From Halopseudomonas pachastrellae (GTDB taxonomy: Bacteria > Pseudomonadota > Gammaproteobacteria > Pseudomonadales > Pseudomonadaceae): a stretch of DNA of 64,000 nucleotides. This document shows positions 17,528 to 26,630 of this stretch, in pieces. Where the stretch lies: contig NZ_FOUD01000001.1 of NCBI RefSeq assembly GCF_900114765.1, forward strand, positions 194,003 to 258,002. Direction: 5' to 3'. Both the position numbers and the translations under genes were made by a program. A model generated the notes under the pieces. The model was not told where the DNA came from. It searched no databases and worked only from the letters and a program-made list of their open reading frames with translations. Each line of letters starts with the position of its first letter. Within the stretch, counting starts at the first letter, position 1.

Positions 17528-17738
17528 CAGACACTCCTCGCAATGGGTAGTTGGAATAGGTGCGCAAGCATGCACCAGATTTAGCTGACTTTGAAGACCT
17601 GAGCCTGCATTCAAGTCACTTTATGACTATGTCTTGGCATCTGACTTTGGGCAGCAGGCCGACCACTGATTGGCAGGAACCTTGAAAGCCGCGACGGTCA
17701 TACCCATATATCAAGAACCTGTCCATTACGAGGTGCGT

Positions 17739-18188
17739 ATGCCCCTGTTCAGATTCCTTCTTCTGCTCCTTCCCTTTATGGAGCTGGCCAGCCTTATCCT
17801 GCTTGGCCAGCGCATCGGGGTCGGCGCAACCCTGCTTTGGGTGCTGGGTACCGGCCTGTTGGGTCTGGTGCTGATCCAGCGCCAGGGCTGGTCGATGTTG
17901 CAACAACTGCAGATCCGCATGGCGGAGAACCGCTCGCCCTTTGCGGTACTGAAAACCGGCATGTGGTGGTTGCTGGCCGGTGTGCTGCTGATGATTCCGG
18001 GCCTGATTACCGATACCCTGGCCGTCGCCTGCCTGGTCATGGCGCTGGTTTCGCGTGGCAAGCCTGCCCCTGGTGAGCCGGGCGGCCCCACAGTCTGGCG
18101 TCGTGGCAACACCACCATCATTGAGGGTGAATGGCAGCCGGACGATCCGTCCCAGGTGCGGCCGGATCGTCGGGTTGAGCGCGACTGA
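17739..18188 (+). CDS. fxsA: FxsA family membrane protein
   Basis: A 149-residue inner-membrane protein with hydrophobic helices at about residues 4-20, 27-46 and 70-100, followed by a soluble tail rich in Pro, Arg and Asp. It matches FxsA, whose overproduction suppresses exclusion of phage T7 by the F plasmid in E. coli; the normal function is unknown. ATG 17739 is chosen because GAGG precedes it and MPLFRFLLLLLPF matches the family N-terminus. The gene lies upstream of groESL, but the heat-shock promoter begins after its stop. Confidence 0.9.
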   Translation: MPLFRFLLLLLPFMELASLILLGQRIGVGATLLWVLGTGLLGLVLIQRQGWSMLQQLQIRMAENRSPFAVLKTGMWWLLAGVLLMIPGLITDTLAVACLVMALVSRGKPAPGEPGGPTVWRRGNTTIIEGEWQPDDPSQVRPDRRVERD

Positions 18189-18208
18189 AAAAAAATTCTG
18201 CACCTGCT

Positions 18209-18237
18209 CTTGAAATCGCCTTGCCAAGCCCTATCTA
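18209..18237 (+). promoter_or_regulatory. Sigma-32 (RpoH) promoter of groES-groEL
   Basis: CTTGAAA at 18209-18215 matches the sigma-32 -35 element exactly, and CCCTATCTA at 18229-18237 fits the -10 consensus CCCCATTTA with two mismatches. The 13-bp spacer is within the normal range. It lies about 150 bp before groES. Confidence 0.85.
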
Positions 18238-18254
18238 GAAATCACCGGTTTGGC

Positions 18255-18306
18255 TGGCCCCGCGAAAGGGTGGGGCCACGAACAGCGACGGGCCGTGCGG
18301 CCCGTC
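18255..18306 (+). other. Structured 5' leader of groES mRNA
   Basis: Two consecutive hairpins follow the promoter: 18255-18261 with 18272-18278 (7 bp), and a perfect 8-bp stem 18287-18294 with 18299-18306 around GTGC. A third small stem sits at about 18350-18362, close to the start codon. A role in stability or temperature control is possible but not shown. Confidence 0.4.
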
Positions 18307-18392
18307 ACTCGAACTCGCCTAGCGGGTTCGGATTACAACGCAAGAACGCCGGCTTCCGGCATTTGAGATCATTTATTGGGAGACACACAACG

Positions 18393-18686
18393 ATGAAAAT
18401 TCGTCCGTTACACGATCGCGTAGTCGTTCGTCGCAGCGAAGAAGAAACCAAGACCGCTGGCGGTATCGTGCTGCCCGGTTCGGCCGCTGAAAAGCCGAAT
18501 ACCGGCGTTATCGTTGCTGTAGGTACCGGGCGTCTGCAAGACAACGGTGAAGTTCGTGCGCTCGCCGTCAAAGAAGGCGACAAGGTGGTATTCGGTCCTT
18601 ACTCCGGCAACAACACCATCAAGGTTGATGGTGAAGACCTGCTGATCATGAGCGAGTCCGAAATCTACGGTGTAATCGAAGGCTGA
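18393..18686 (+). CDS. groES: Co-chaperonin GroES
   Basis: A 97-residue chaperonin 10 that caps the GroEL ring during protein folding. It starts [18 protein letters not shown] and holds the mobile loop around [17 protein letters not shown], the roof loop region and the C-terminal [18 protein letters not shown] strand ([15 protein letters not shown]). ATG 18393 gives the exact family length; the frame is open upstream without similarity. It is expressed from the sigma-32 promoter at 18209 together with groEL, 48 bp downstream. Confidence 0.98.
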   Translation: MKIRPLHDRVVVRRSEEETKTAGGIVLPGSAAEKPNTGVIVAVGTGRLQDNGEVRALAVKEGDKVVFGPYSGNNTIKVDGEDLLIMSESEIYGVIEG

Positions 18687-18722
18687 TCCAGCCGCCGCTA
18701 ACCCCTTAACGAATTCATTTGA

Positions 18723-20381
<1,659 letters not shown>

Positions 20382-21377
20382 TGCGACGAGAGTCGCTGTA
20401 GGTAGCTAGCCTAGCGGGCTACATCCAGTGGTCTCCAGTATCTTTGGAGGCCACTTTCCCGCAGAAAATAGCATCTAAAACCCGGATCCGGGCAACTTGC
20501 CCGGTTTCGGACACCCAAAAGGTGATCGTTACAGGGTAGGTGCGTCCTGAATTTGGAGCATTACCCGCTCAAAATTCTCTTGTAAGCCATTGTCGAATTG
20601 GCTGGCAAGGGATCCTCGTTTAAGACTGCTTGGCAGCTCTCTATGGGCGCAAGCTGTATCTGTCATTGTCTCAGCCTGAAGCCGTTAGGTAGATGGTGGT
20701 GAGACCTTTTGTTCAGCCAAAAGTAGCCTAGGGATAGTGCGTCACTGGTAACGGTGGGGTGCGAAGCTTCCTGACAATGTAGTCCCACGATGTCTGTGGT
20801 GTGTGGTCACCGTGAGGTGCCATGCAAAACCTGCGAGCAACACGCGGGGGCGACGCTAGGCTGGTTGGTATGGTCAACGTAAGTGAACTGCTGATAAACA
20901 CCGTCAACCGCATGGAGCCAAAGTTGCTGACAGGCTTCGACCAAAATGGTGCATGACTGGTTGTCTCTTTTACATCTGGGGACACGCTGACAATAAGTCA
21001 TCGGTGAATAGGCAGGACCTAACCCTTCCTCGTGACAGGTATGGAACTCGGTAAACCCGTATTTTCGCCACTGACCGTTATGTCAGAGGCAAGCTAACCG
21101 CAAGGGAGGCCTATGGAAGTGCGGGCAGAGGATGTCGGAAAAAGCGAATGCCAGGCTGTAATGGACTGGATAGGGGGTATGCCCTGACTGGAAACGGTGC
21201 TGACTTCCGACAGGTCTTTGATCGCGAAACGGCATGTAAAGCCATCAAGAAGAGGTGCTTGCCGGTCTAACTGGCGGCATCTATCAAATGAAATCCCTTA
21301 CGGGGCAGTGAACTCACTCCCCGCAAGGGGCTTGTGCGTCTGCTGCCCTCCGGGAAATCTTTCTGGAGGAACGCAAG
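20382..21377 (+). other. Intron ribozyme domains I-III
   Basis: Nearly 1 kb without a protein gene, holding the catalytic RNA scaffold of the group II intron. Visible elements are the EBS1 candidate TACATC (20971-20976), in a loop between TGTC and GACA arms, and many short stems. A second TACATC occurs at about 20420 inside a hairpin-rich part. The region from about 20430 to 20515 has two terminator-like stems, which makes the 5' part longer than usual for such introns (~600 nt); an old insertion in domain I is possible. Confidence 0.6.
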
Positions 21378-22664
21378 ATGAGTACGGCACAAACAGCAGT
21401 ACCTGCATCCTCCCATCTGACAGCCAGTTGGCATTCGATTGACTGGGAAACCAGCCATCGACAGGTGAGAGGGCTACAGGTACGAATCGCGAAGGCAGCC
21501 AAGAATCAACAATGGCGCCGGGTGAAAGCCCTGCAACGTATGTTGGTTCGCTCGTTCGCAGCCAAGGTATTGGCGGTGAAGCGAGTCACTGAAAACAGGG
21601 GTCGTAGGACTCCTGGTGTCGACGGGGAAACCTGGAGCACGCCTGAAAGCAAATGGAGAGCTGTTTCCCGGTTGAAGCGTACGGGCTACCAGCCCAGGCC
21701 ACTGCGGAGGGTTTACATACCCAAAACTAATGGTCAACGCAGACCGCTGGGGATACCAACGATGCTGGATCGAGCAATGCAGGCGCTATACCTGTTGGCG
21801 CTAGAGCCGGTATCGGAAACCACAGCAGACCGGAACTCCTATGGCTTTCGTCCCCACCGATCTACGGCAGATGCGATTGAGCAGTTGTTCGTCAATCTCA
21901 GTCGCAAGCATTCTGCGCAGTGGGTCATGGAGGGAGACATAAAGGGGTGTTTCGATAATATCAGTCACGACTGGTTGATCGCTCATGTTCCTATGGACAA
22001 GGTGATCCTCGGGAAGTGGTTGAAGGCAGGGTACGTGGAATCCGGGCAATTCAGCCTTACCGAGGCAGGAACCCCACAAGGCGGAATCATCTCGCCGGTG
22101 TTAGCCAACTTGGCACTTGATGGATTGGAAAAGGTACTTGAATCCCACTTCGGGAAGAAAAACACCAAAGCCAGCTACAAGACCAAGGTGAACTATGTGC
22201 GGTACGCAGACGACTTCGTCATCACTGGTATCTCGAAAGAGTTGCTAGAGCATGAGGTGAAACCGATCGTCGAAGCCTTTATGGCTGAGCGGGGGTTGAG
22301 CCTTTCGGCGGAGAAAACACTACTGACGCATGTATCGGCTGGGTTTGATTTCCTCGGTCAGAATGTTCGCAAGTACGGTGGCAAGCTGCTTATAAAGCCT
22401 GCTCACAAGAACGTGACAGCATTTCTGGCGAAGGTTAAGGCAATTGTTGATGAATGCAGGGCGGCATCAGCCAGTCTGTTGATCAGGCGACTCAATCCGG
22501 TAATTCGTGGTTGGGTCAACTATCACCGGTCGATTGTTGCTAAACAGACGTTCAACTACGTGGATTACCGTATCTGGAAATTGCTTTGGCGGTGGTGCAG
22601 GCGGCGACATGGAAATCGCCACAAACGTTGGGTCAAGGGGAAGTACTTTAAGCGCGTGGCAGCA

Positions 22665-22670
22665 CGCAAC
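22665..22670. repeat. Left target-site duplication CGCAAC
   Basis: CGCAAC directly precedes the left end of the IS element and is repeated at 25265-25270 directly after its right end. Deleting the element and one copy restores an unbroken maturase frame reading ...KRVAARNWVFTG.... Confidence 0.9.
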
Positions 22671-22742
22671 TGCGGATTCCACGCCATTCGGACACCCAGT
22701 CCAGGCTTATCCGGACAGTCGTTCCACGCTCATCCGGACAGG
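22671..22742. repeat. Left-end IstA-binding repeat array (3 copies)
   Basis: CGGACA cores start at 22689, 22712 and 22735, exactly 23 bp apart, each preceded by a TTCCACGC- or TCCAGGC-like box. They are in inverted orientation to the right-end array. Confidence 0.8.
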
Positions 22743-22775
22743 CAGTCGGAGCGCAGCGACGCAGGGGTGGCATTC

Positions 22776-23531
22776 TTAGTCCGAGGTGCTCGGTGCAGTC
22801 AACTGCTTTGGCCGGCGGCGCATCGATTCGCCCTTGAGGTTGATCCGGTAAGCGTTGTGCACCAGGCGATCGAGGATGGCGTCGGCTAGAGTCGGGTCGC
22901 CAATCAGTTCGTGCCAGTTATCCACTGGCATCTGGCTGGTCACCAAGGTCGAGCGCTGGCCGTAGCGATCGTCCAGTAGCTCCAGCATGTCGCGGCGCTG
23001 TTCAGCGCTGAACGGGGCCAGCCCCCAGTCATCGAGGATCAGCAGGTCGGTCTTGGCGTAGGCATTCATCAGCTTGGTGAAGCGCCCGTCGCCATGGGCC
23101 AGTCCCAGTTCCTCCAGCAGACGTGGCAGGCGCAGGTAGCGCACGCTATAGCCTTGCCGGCAGGCCTGATTAGCCAGAGCGCAGGCCAGCCAGGTCTTGC
23201 CCACGCCGGTGGCACCGCTGATGATCAGGTTGAGTCCGTCGCGCAACCACTGACCGCTGCCCAGTTGCAGGATCAGCGCCTTGTCCAGCCCTCGCTGGCT
23301 GCGGTAGTCAATGTCTTCGAGGCAGGCGTTGTGGCGTAGCCTGGCCTGGCGCAGGCGGCTGCTCAGGCGCTTGTCGTCGCGTTCGGTGAGTTCACGGTCG
23401 ACCAGCAGGCCAAGACGCTCCTCGAAGCTCAGGCTGTCGATGTCAGGGGTTTTCAGTTGCTCGGCGAGGGCCTTAAGCATGCCATTGAGGCGCAGGGTCT
23501 GGAGCTTGTCCAGGGTTGGATGGGGCAGCAT
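22776..23531 (-). CDS. istB: IS21 helper ATPase IstB
   Basis: A 251-residue DnaA/DnaC-like AAA+ ATPase that helps the IstA transposase choose and join targets. Walker A is GATGVGKTW (within IISGATGVGKTWLACALA), Walker B is LLILDDWGL, and LVTSQMPVDNWHELIGDPTLADAILDRL is the IstB-type sensor region. The start at MLPHPTLDKLQTLRLNGM (ATG 23529-23531) matches the family N-terminus; the frame is open upstream into istA. It begins 16 bp after the istA stop, the usual two-gene layout of this family. The protein appears full length. Confidence 0.95.
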   Translation of the reverse strand: MLPHPTLDKLQTLRLNGMLKALAEQLKTPDIDSLSFEERLGLLVDRELTERDDKRLSSRLRQARLRHNACLEDIDYRSQRGLDKALILQLGSGQWLRDGLNLIISGATGVGKTWLACALANQACRQGYSVRYLRLPRLLEELGLAHGDGRFTKLMNAYAKTDLLILDDWGLAPFSAEQRRDMLELLDDRYGQRSTLVTSQMPVDNWHELIGDPTLADAILDRLVHNAYRINLKGESMRRRPKQLTAPSTSD

Positions 23532-23547
23532 GGTGGGATTCCTTTGT

Positions 23548-25062
23548 TCAGTGGTAGTAGCCGGGACCGCGCAGGTTGGCGTGGTCGTCCGGCAGTAGGG
23601 GCAGGTTCTGTTGCGCCAAGGGTAGGCTCTCCAGACCCTGACGCAGGATGGATTCGAGGCTCTTGTAGCTGCACGCGCCAAGGCTCAGGGCGCGTCGGCA
23701 GGCCAGCTCCAAACGCACTTCGCCATGGGCCTTGCTAAGGCGCAGGATGCCCAGGCAGGCGCGGTAGCCATGCTGTGGATGGACGCGCCGTTCGAGGATG
23801 TGGCCTATGACCCCGGCGGTGTTCGGGCCGGTCTGTTCAGCCCAGCGGATCAGCCGTTGCGGCGTCCACTCGGCATGCTCGCGATGGCTCTTGGGCATGT
23901 GCTCGATCTGCGTGCTGTGACGGCCCTTGTGCTGGGAGCGTACGTGGCTGGCCACCCGTTGGTTGGCGTGGAAGCACTCTACGGTGCGGGCCGTCAGGCG
24001 AACCTCCAGCTGCTTTTTCACCAGCTGGTAGGGCACCGAGTAGTAATGCCCGTCGACCTCGACGTGGTAGTCGATGTGCACTCGCGCTTTCTTCCACTCG
24101 GCGTAGACGTAGGGCTGCTCCGGCAGCGGGCGCAGGGCCGGACGATCCAGGCTGTTGAAGGCCGACTGGCGGGAGCCCGGCAGTTTCTTGAAGGGCCGAT
24201 GATTGAGCCGCTCCAGCAACACAGCGATGGCGGTGTTGAGCTCGTCCAGGGAGAAGAACTGGCGATGGCGCAGGGCGGCGAGGATCCAGCGCTCGACCAC
24301 CTGCACGCCAACCTCGGCCTTGGCCTTGTCGCGAGGCTTACGCGCCCGCGCCGGCACTACCGCCACGCCATAGTGCTCGGCCAGGTCGCGGTAGCTGGGG
24401 TTGATGTCCGGCTCGTAACGATGGGCCTTGCTCACCGCACTGCGCAGGTTGTCCGGCACCACGATCTCCGGCACTCCGCCAAGGAAGGCGAAGCAGCAGG
24501 CATGGGAGCCCAGCCAGTCCGGCAACTGCTGCGACCAGGTGGCCTCGGCGAAGGTGTAGCTGGAAGCGCCGAGCACTGCGACAAACACCTGCGCCTGACG
24601 GATCTCGCCGCTGTGGGGGTCGATCACCGGTACCGTCTGCCCGGCGTAGTCGACGAACAGCTTCTCGCCGACGCGGTGCTCCTGGCGCATCACCACATCC
24701 AGCTTGCCCTGCCAGGCCCGGTAGTGGTCACAGAACCAGCTGTACTGATAGCCCTGCGGGTGCACCAGCCGGTATTCCTGCCAGAGCAGTGCCAGGGTCA
24801 CGCCAGGGCGGCGCAGTTCGGCATGTACCCAAGACCAATCGGGCAGTGGCCGCTGCTCGCTGGGTACCACCGGGGTCGGCTGGAACAGCTGCTGTTCCAG
24901 CTCAACATCGGACAACGCACAGGGCCAAGTGAGGCCGCTGGCGGCAAAGCGGCTGAGATAGTCGCCGACGGTGCTGCGGCCAACGCCAAGGCTGCGGGCG
25001 ATTTTGCGGACGGACAGACCGCAGTCGAACTTGAGGCGCAGCACCTCTCGAATCTTACGCAT
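23548..25062 (-). CDS. istA: IS21 transposase IstA
   Basis: A 504-residue DDE transposase. The N-terminal helix-turn-helix (MRKIREVLRLKFDCGLSVRKIARSLGVGRSTVGDYL) binds the terminal repeats. The rve catalytic core shows Asp in FVDYAGQTV, Asp in IVVPDNLRSAV and Glu in KAKAEVGVQ. A C-terminal DNA-binding/beta-barrel part follows (VDGHYYSVPYQLVKKQLEVRLTARTVECFHANQRV). The ATG at 25060-25062 is chosen because GGAG lies nine bases upstream; an in-frame GTG at 25077 is an alternative. No disruptions are seen. Confidence 0.95.
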   Translation of the reverse strand: MRKIREVLRLKFDCGLSVRKIARSLGVGRSTVGDYLSRFAASGLTWPCALSDVELEQQLFQPTPVVPSEQRPLPDWSWVHAELRRPGVTLALLWQEYRLVHPQGYQYSWFCDHYRAWQGKLDVVMRQEHRVGEKLFVDYAGQTVPVIDPHSGEIRQAQVFVAVLGASSYTFAEATWSQQLPDWLGSHACCFAFLGGVPEIVVPDNLRSAVSKAHRYEPDINPSYRDLAEHYGVAVVPARARKPRDKAKAEVGVQVVERWILAALRHRQFFSLDELNTAIAVLLERLNHRPFKKLPGSRQSAFNSLDRPALRPLPEQPYVYAEWKKARVHIDYHVEVDGHYYSVPYQLVKKQLEVRLTARTVECFHANQRVASHVRSQHKGRHSTQIEHMPKSHREHAEWTPQRLIRWAEQTGPNTAGVIGHILERRVHPQHGYRACLGILRLSKAHGEVRLELACRRALSLGACSYKSLESILRQGLESLPLAQQNLPLLPDDHANLRGPGYYH

Positions 25063-25146
25063 AGATAAACGCTCCACAATGACCCCTTCGCTTCGAAAAA
25101 GAGGCCGATGATAGTGAGTTATCCTGCGTCGCTGCTTGCCTGAAAA

Positions 25147-25264
25147 GTGTCCGAATGGCCGTGGAATCGGTGTCCGGATACTCGTGGAATAAGTGTCCGG
25201 ATCAGCCTGGAATCACTGTCCGGATGCGCGTGGAATGGGTGTCCGAGTCAGCGTGGAATACGCA
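25147..25264. repeat. Right-end IstA-binding repeat array (5 copies)
   Basis: Five copies of a unit with a (G/C)TGTCCG core followed by CGTGGAAT start at 25147, 25170, 25193, 25216 and 25239, exactly 23 bp apart. The last one runs into the terminal inverted repeat. Confidence 0.9.
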
Positions 25265-25270
25265 CGCAAC
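25265..25270. repeat. Right target-site duplication CGCAAC
   Basis: Second copy of the 6-bp duplication made when the IS element inserted; it pairs with 22665-22670. Confidence 0.9.
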
Positions 25271-25669
25271 TGGGTCTTCACCGGAATACAGCCTGACGGC
25301 AAACTGCTGCACTTGTTGTACGCCAGCGATACGCCGATAAAGCGGCACACCAAAATCACGGCAGAAGCTAACCCTTATGCCCCCGAGGACGAGATGTACT
25401 TCGAGCAACGGCTGGAATATGCGTGGCGACGCTCGGACGAGGGGAAACGGAAGACGCTTACGTTGTGGCTAGCCCAGAGCAAGCGATGTCCGATGTGCAG
25501 GCAGTTGATAACGTTCGAAAGCGGGTGGAACATTCACCATGTTATCGAGCGGCACAAGGGCGGAGGTGATGAGCTGGGTAACTTGGTGTTGTTGCACCCC
25601 AACTGTCATCGGCAGTTACACAGTGAGGCGCTGGCTCCTTCAGATATGAAGGGGTTCACAAAGGCTTGA
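25265..25669 (+). pseudogene. ltrA: Group II intron maturase, 3' part (D and HNH endonuclease)
   Basis: The continuation of the intron ORF after the IS element: RNWVFTGIQPDGKLLHLLYASDTPIKRHTKI, the spacer, then the HNH nuclease domain with CPMCRQLITFESGWNIHHVIERHKGGGDELGNLVLLHPNCHRQLHS. Two Cys pairs and the His-His/Asn/His residues fit the zinc-stabilised endonuclease that cuts the target's second strand. The frame is open upstream within the IS end (from 25193), but those residues are not native. The stop (25667-25669) overlaps the first bases of domain V, as is common. Without its own start it is probably not translated. Confidence 0.93.
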
Positions 25670-25742
25670 GCCGTATGCGGGGAAACTTGCACGTACGGTT
25701 CTTAGGGGAGGGGTAGCCAGTAATGGCTGCTCCTTACCCGAC
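25668..25742 (+). ncRNA. Group II intron domains V and VI
   Basis: Domain V (25668-25701) begins GAGCCGTATG, has a GAAA-containing apical loop and closes with CACGTACGGTTC; this is the catalytic heart of the ribozyme and is intact. Domain VI (25702-25742) is a G-rich hairpin with a candidate bulged branch-point A at 25736, seven bases from the 3' end. Confidence 0.9.
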
Positions 25743-25757
25743 AGCCAGCCTTGCTCC

Positions 25758-25788
25758 AAAAAAACCGGCTCTCGCAGCCGGTTTTTTT
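25758..25788 (+). terminator. groEL: groEL terminator, displaced behind the intron
   Basis: Seven A, CCGGCT, a five-base loop, AGCCGG and seven T form a perfect 13-bp stem with a T tract. It begins 15 bases after the intron's 3' end, so in spliced RNA it would sit about 15 bases past the groEL stop, the normal spacing. Confidence 0.9.
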
Positions 25789-25817
25789 ATGCCCGGATTT
25801 TTTTTAGGCAATTTATT

Positions 25818-25835
25818 TGTAAGAGATTTCCTACA
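25818..25835 (+). promoter_or_regulatory. GacA upstream activating sequence of rsmZ
   Basis: TGTAAG-AGATTT-CCTACA matches the consensus TGTAAG-N6-CTTACA at all but one position. It lies about 170 bp before the likely rsmZ start, the spacing known for Pseudomonas rsmY/rsmZ genes. Confidence 0.85.
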
Positions 25836-25961
25836 AGATGTGTACGCCTTTGACACTAAGGTGCGTGGGCTAGCGGTGTTTTTTTCTGTTGTTTTTAGTA
25901 AGCCATTGATTTAAAAGGTTTTAAGTTTAGGCATGGCGTGAAAATGAATGTCATTCGATGC

Positions 25962-25989
25962 TTGCGCTCAGTCCTGAAAAGCTTATTAT
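25962..25989 (+). promoter_or_regulatory. Likely rsmZ core promoter
   Basis: TTGCGC at 25962-25967 and TATTAT at 25984-25989 are 16 bp apart, predicting a start near 25997. They resemble sigma-70 elements. Confidence 0.6.
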
Positions 25990-25996
25990 CTACTCA

Positions 25997-26124
25997 TGCG
26001 CGACGGACAGCGCTGCTCGGCAGGGAGCTTGAGCCAAGGATTTTCAGGACGATGAAGCCAGGATGGCTGGACACGGAAGGCATGAAGGGACTAAAGAGTG
26101 GGCCGGTTTACCGGCCCCTTTTTT
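25997..26124 (+). ncRNA. rsmZ: RsmZ-type regulatory RNA
   Basis: A ~127-nt RNA gene. RsmZ binds and titrates the RsmA/CsrA repressor through exposed GGA motifs. At least eight GGA triplets occur in about 100 bases (in CGGAC, GGGAG, AGGAT, AGGAC, AGGAT, TGGAC, CGGAA and GGGAC contexts), several of them in hairpin-like settings. It ends in a strong intrinsic terminator: stem 26100-26106 with 26111-26117 and a T run to 26125. A near-perfect GacA box lies 170 bp upstream. Position next to fdxA matches P. aeruginosa, where rsmZ sits between rpoS and fdxA; rpoS is not here and groEL takes that side. Confidence 0.88.
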
Positions 26125-26125
26125 T
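26100..26125 (+). terminator. rsmZ terminator
   Basis: A 7-bp all-GC stem (GGGCCGG with CCGGCCC) around TTTA, followed by a C and seven T. Confidence 0.9.
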
Positions 26126-26165
26126 GCCTGAAATTTGGCTCCTTTCGGCCGGCCTGTAAGCCAGA

Positions 26166-26212
26166 TTGGTGCAGGGCGGAGTAAACCAAAGGCGCGCCCG
26201 CGCATGATGCTC
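26166..26212. repeat. Diverged partial copy of the downstream repeat
   Basis: The stretch GGGCGGAGTAAACCAAAGGC followed by GCGCCCGCGCATGATGCTCC is recognisably the head of the 174-bp repeat units at 26283 and 26457, but more diverged. Confidence 0.55.
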
Positions 26213-26282
26213 CCGCCCCCAGACTATCTACTTCCGCCGCCAACCCTGCAGAGTTACCCCAGGCAGGCTCGTGACTGCCGTT

Positions 26283-26456
26283 GGTAGGGCGGACTAAGCC
26301 AACGGCGTGTCCGCGCATGACAGCGCCTTACGCAGACCTCTCGCTCCAGTCAATGCTGCAGTACCCCGCCCGCAGAAACGCAGCCAAGCGCACGTGCACC
26401 TTGTGCCTGGAACCTGCACGACGCGCTAAAAAAACCGGCTTCTTGCGGTGAGGGCC
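26283..26456. repeat. Tandem repeat unit 1 (174 bp)
   Basis: Starts GGTAGGGCGGACTAAGCC and contains a hairpin (GCGGAC with GTCCGC), the block GCACGTGCACCTTGTGCCTG and, near its end, seven A followed by CCGGCTT, which resembles half of the fdxA terminator. It is about 90% identical to the next unit. Confidence 0.85.
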
Positions 26457-26612
26457 GGTAGGGCGGACTAAGCCGAAGGCGTGTCCGCGCATGATAGCGC
26501 CTCACGCAGACCTTCCGATCCAGCCAATGCTGCACTACCCCACCGCAGAAACGGGCCAAGCGCACGTGCACCTTGTGCCTGGAACCTGCACAACGCGCAT
26601 AAAAAAACCGGC
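26457..26612. repeat. Tandem repeat unit 2
   Basis: Second copy of the unit at 26283, running into the true fdxA terminator at 26601. It suggests that the fdxA 3' flank, including its terminator arm, was duplicated. Confidence 0.85.
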
Positions 26613-26630
26613 TGCAAGAGCCGGTTTTTC
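26601..26630 (-). terminator. fdxA terminator
   Basis: On the minus strand: AAAAACCGGCT, a five-base loop, AGCCGG and a run of T, 22 bases past the fdxA stop. Its stem is nearly the same as the groEL terminator at 25758. Confidence 0.88.

Larger units (their letters stand above)
21378..22889 (+). pseudogene. ltrA: Group II intron reverse transcriptase/maturase, 5' part
   Basis: The first 431 codons are native: the RT domain with blocks GDIKGCFDNISHDWL, GTPQGGIISPVLANLALDGLE and catalytic YADD (in VRYADDFVI, residue ~275), followed by most of the maturase X domain (NPVIRGWVNYHR...RWVKGKYFKRVAARN). After 22670 the frame runs into the IS21-type element and adds 72 foreign residues. GGAGG precedes ATG 21378. 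The protein normally binds the intron RNA to help it splice and copies it into DNA. The insertion removes the D and HNH endonuclease domains, so target-primed mobility should be lost; the splicing help from RT plus X might partly remain. Confidence 0.92.
22671..25264 (-). mobile_element. IS21-family insertion sequence (2594 bp)
   Basis: The ends are imperfect inverted repeats: 22671 onward reads TGCGGATTCCACGCC, and the reverse complement from 25264 reads TGCGTATTCCACGCT; both begin TG. The element is flanked by a 6-bp direct repeat. It holds istA and istB on the minus strand. Each end carries arrays of ~23-bp repeats (three on the left, five on the right), a hallmark of IS21 elements, where they bind the IstA transposase. 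It lies inside the maturase ORF of the group II intron. Both transposition genes look intact, so the copy may still be active. Confidence 0.93.

Noticed and set aside
20418..20426. TACATC near 20420 as EBS1
   Set aside because: It also pairs with GATGTA but is only 40 bases from the 5' end, whereas EBS1 lies several hundred bases in; 20971-20976 is in a better hairpin loop.
20540..20763. Other GTGCG sites (20540, 20737, 20759) as the intron 5' end
   Set aside because: The bases before them do not pair with the EBS1 candidate TACATC, and none would rebuild the groEL stop codon with the 3' exon. They cannot be fully excluded without covariance modelling.
23725..25068. Plus-strand ORF of 447 codons in the IS element
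   Set aside because: Antisense of istA, which has the full DDE core.
22689..25245. Regular 23-bp repeats as a CRISPR array
   Set aside because: No unique spacers of 30-40 bp; the repeats are terminal transposase sites of the IS element. No CRISPR array or cas gene is seen anywhere in the window.
25723..25914. ORF of 63 codons after the intron
   Set aside because: It spans domain VI, the groEL terminator and the GacA box; no protein features.
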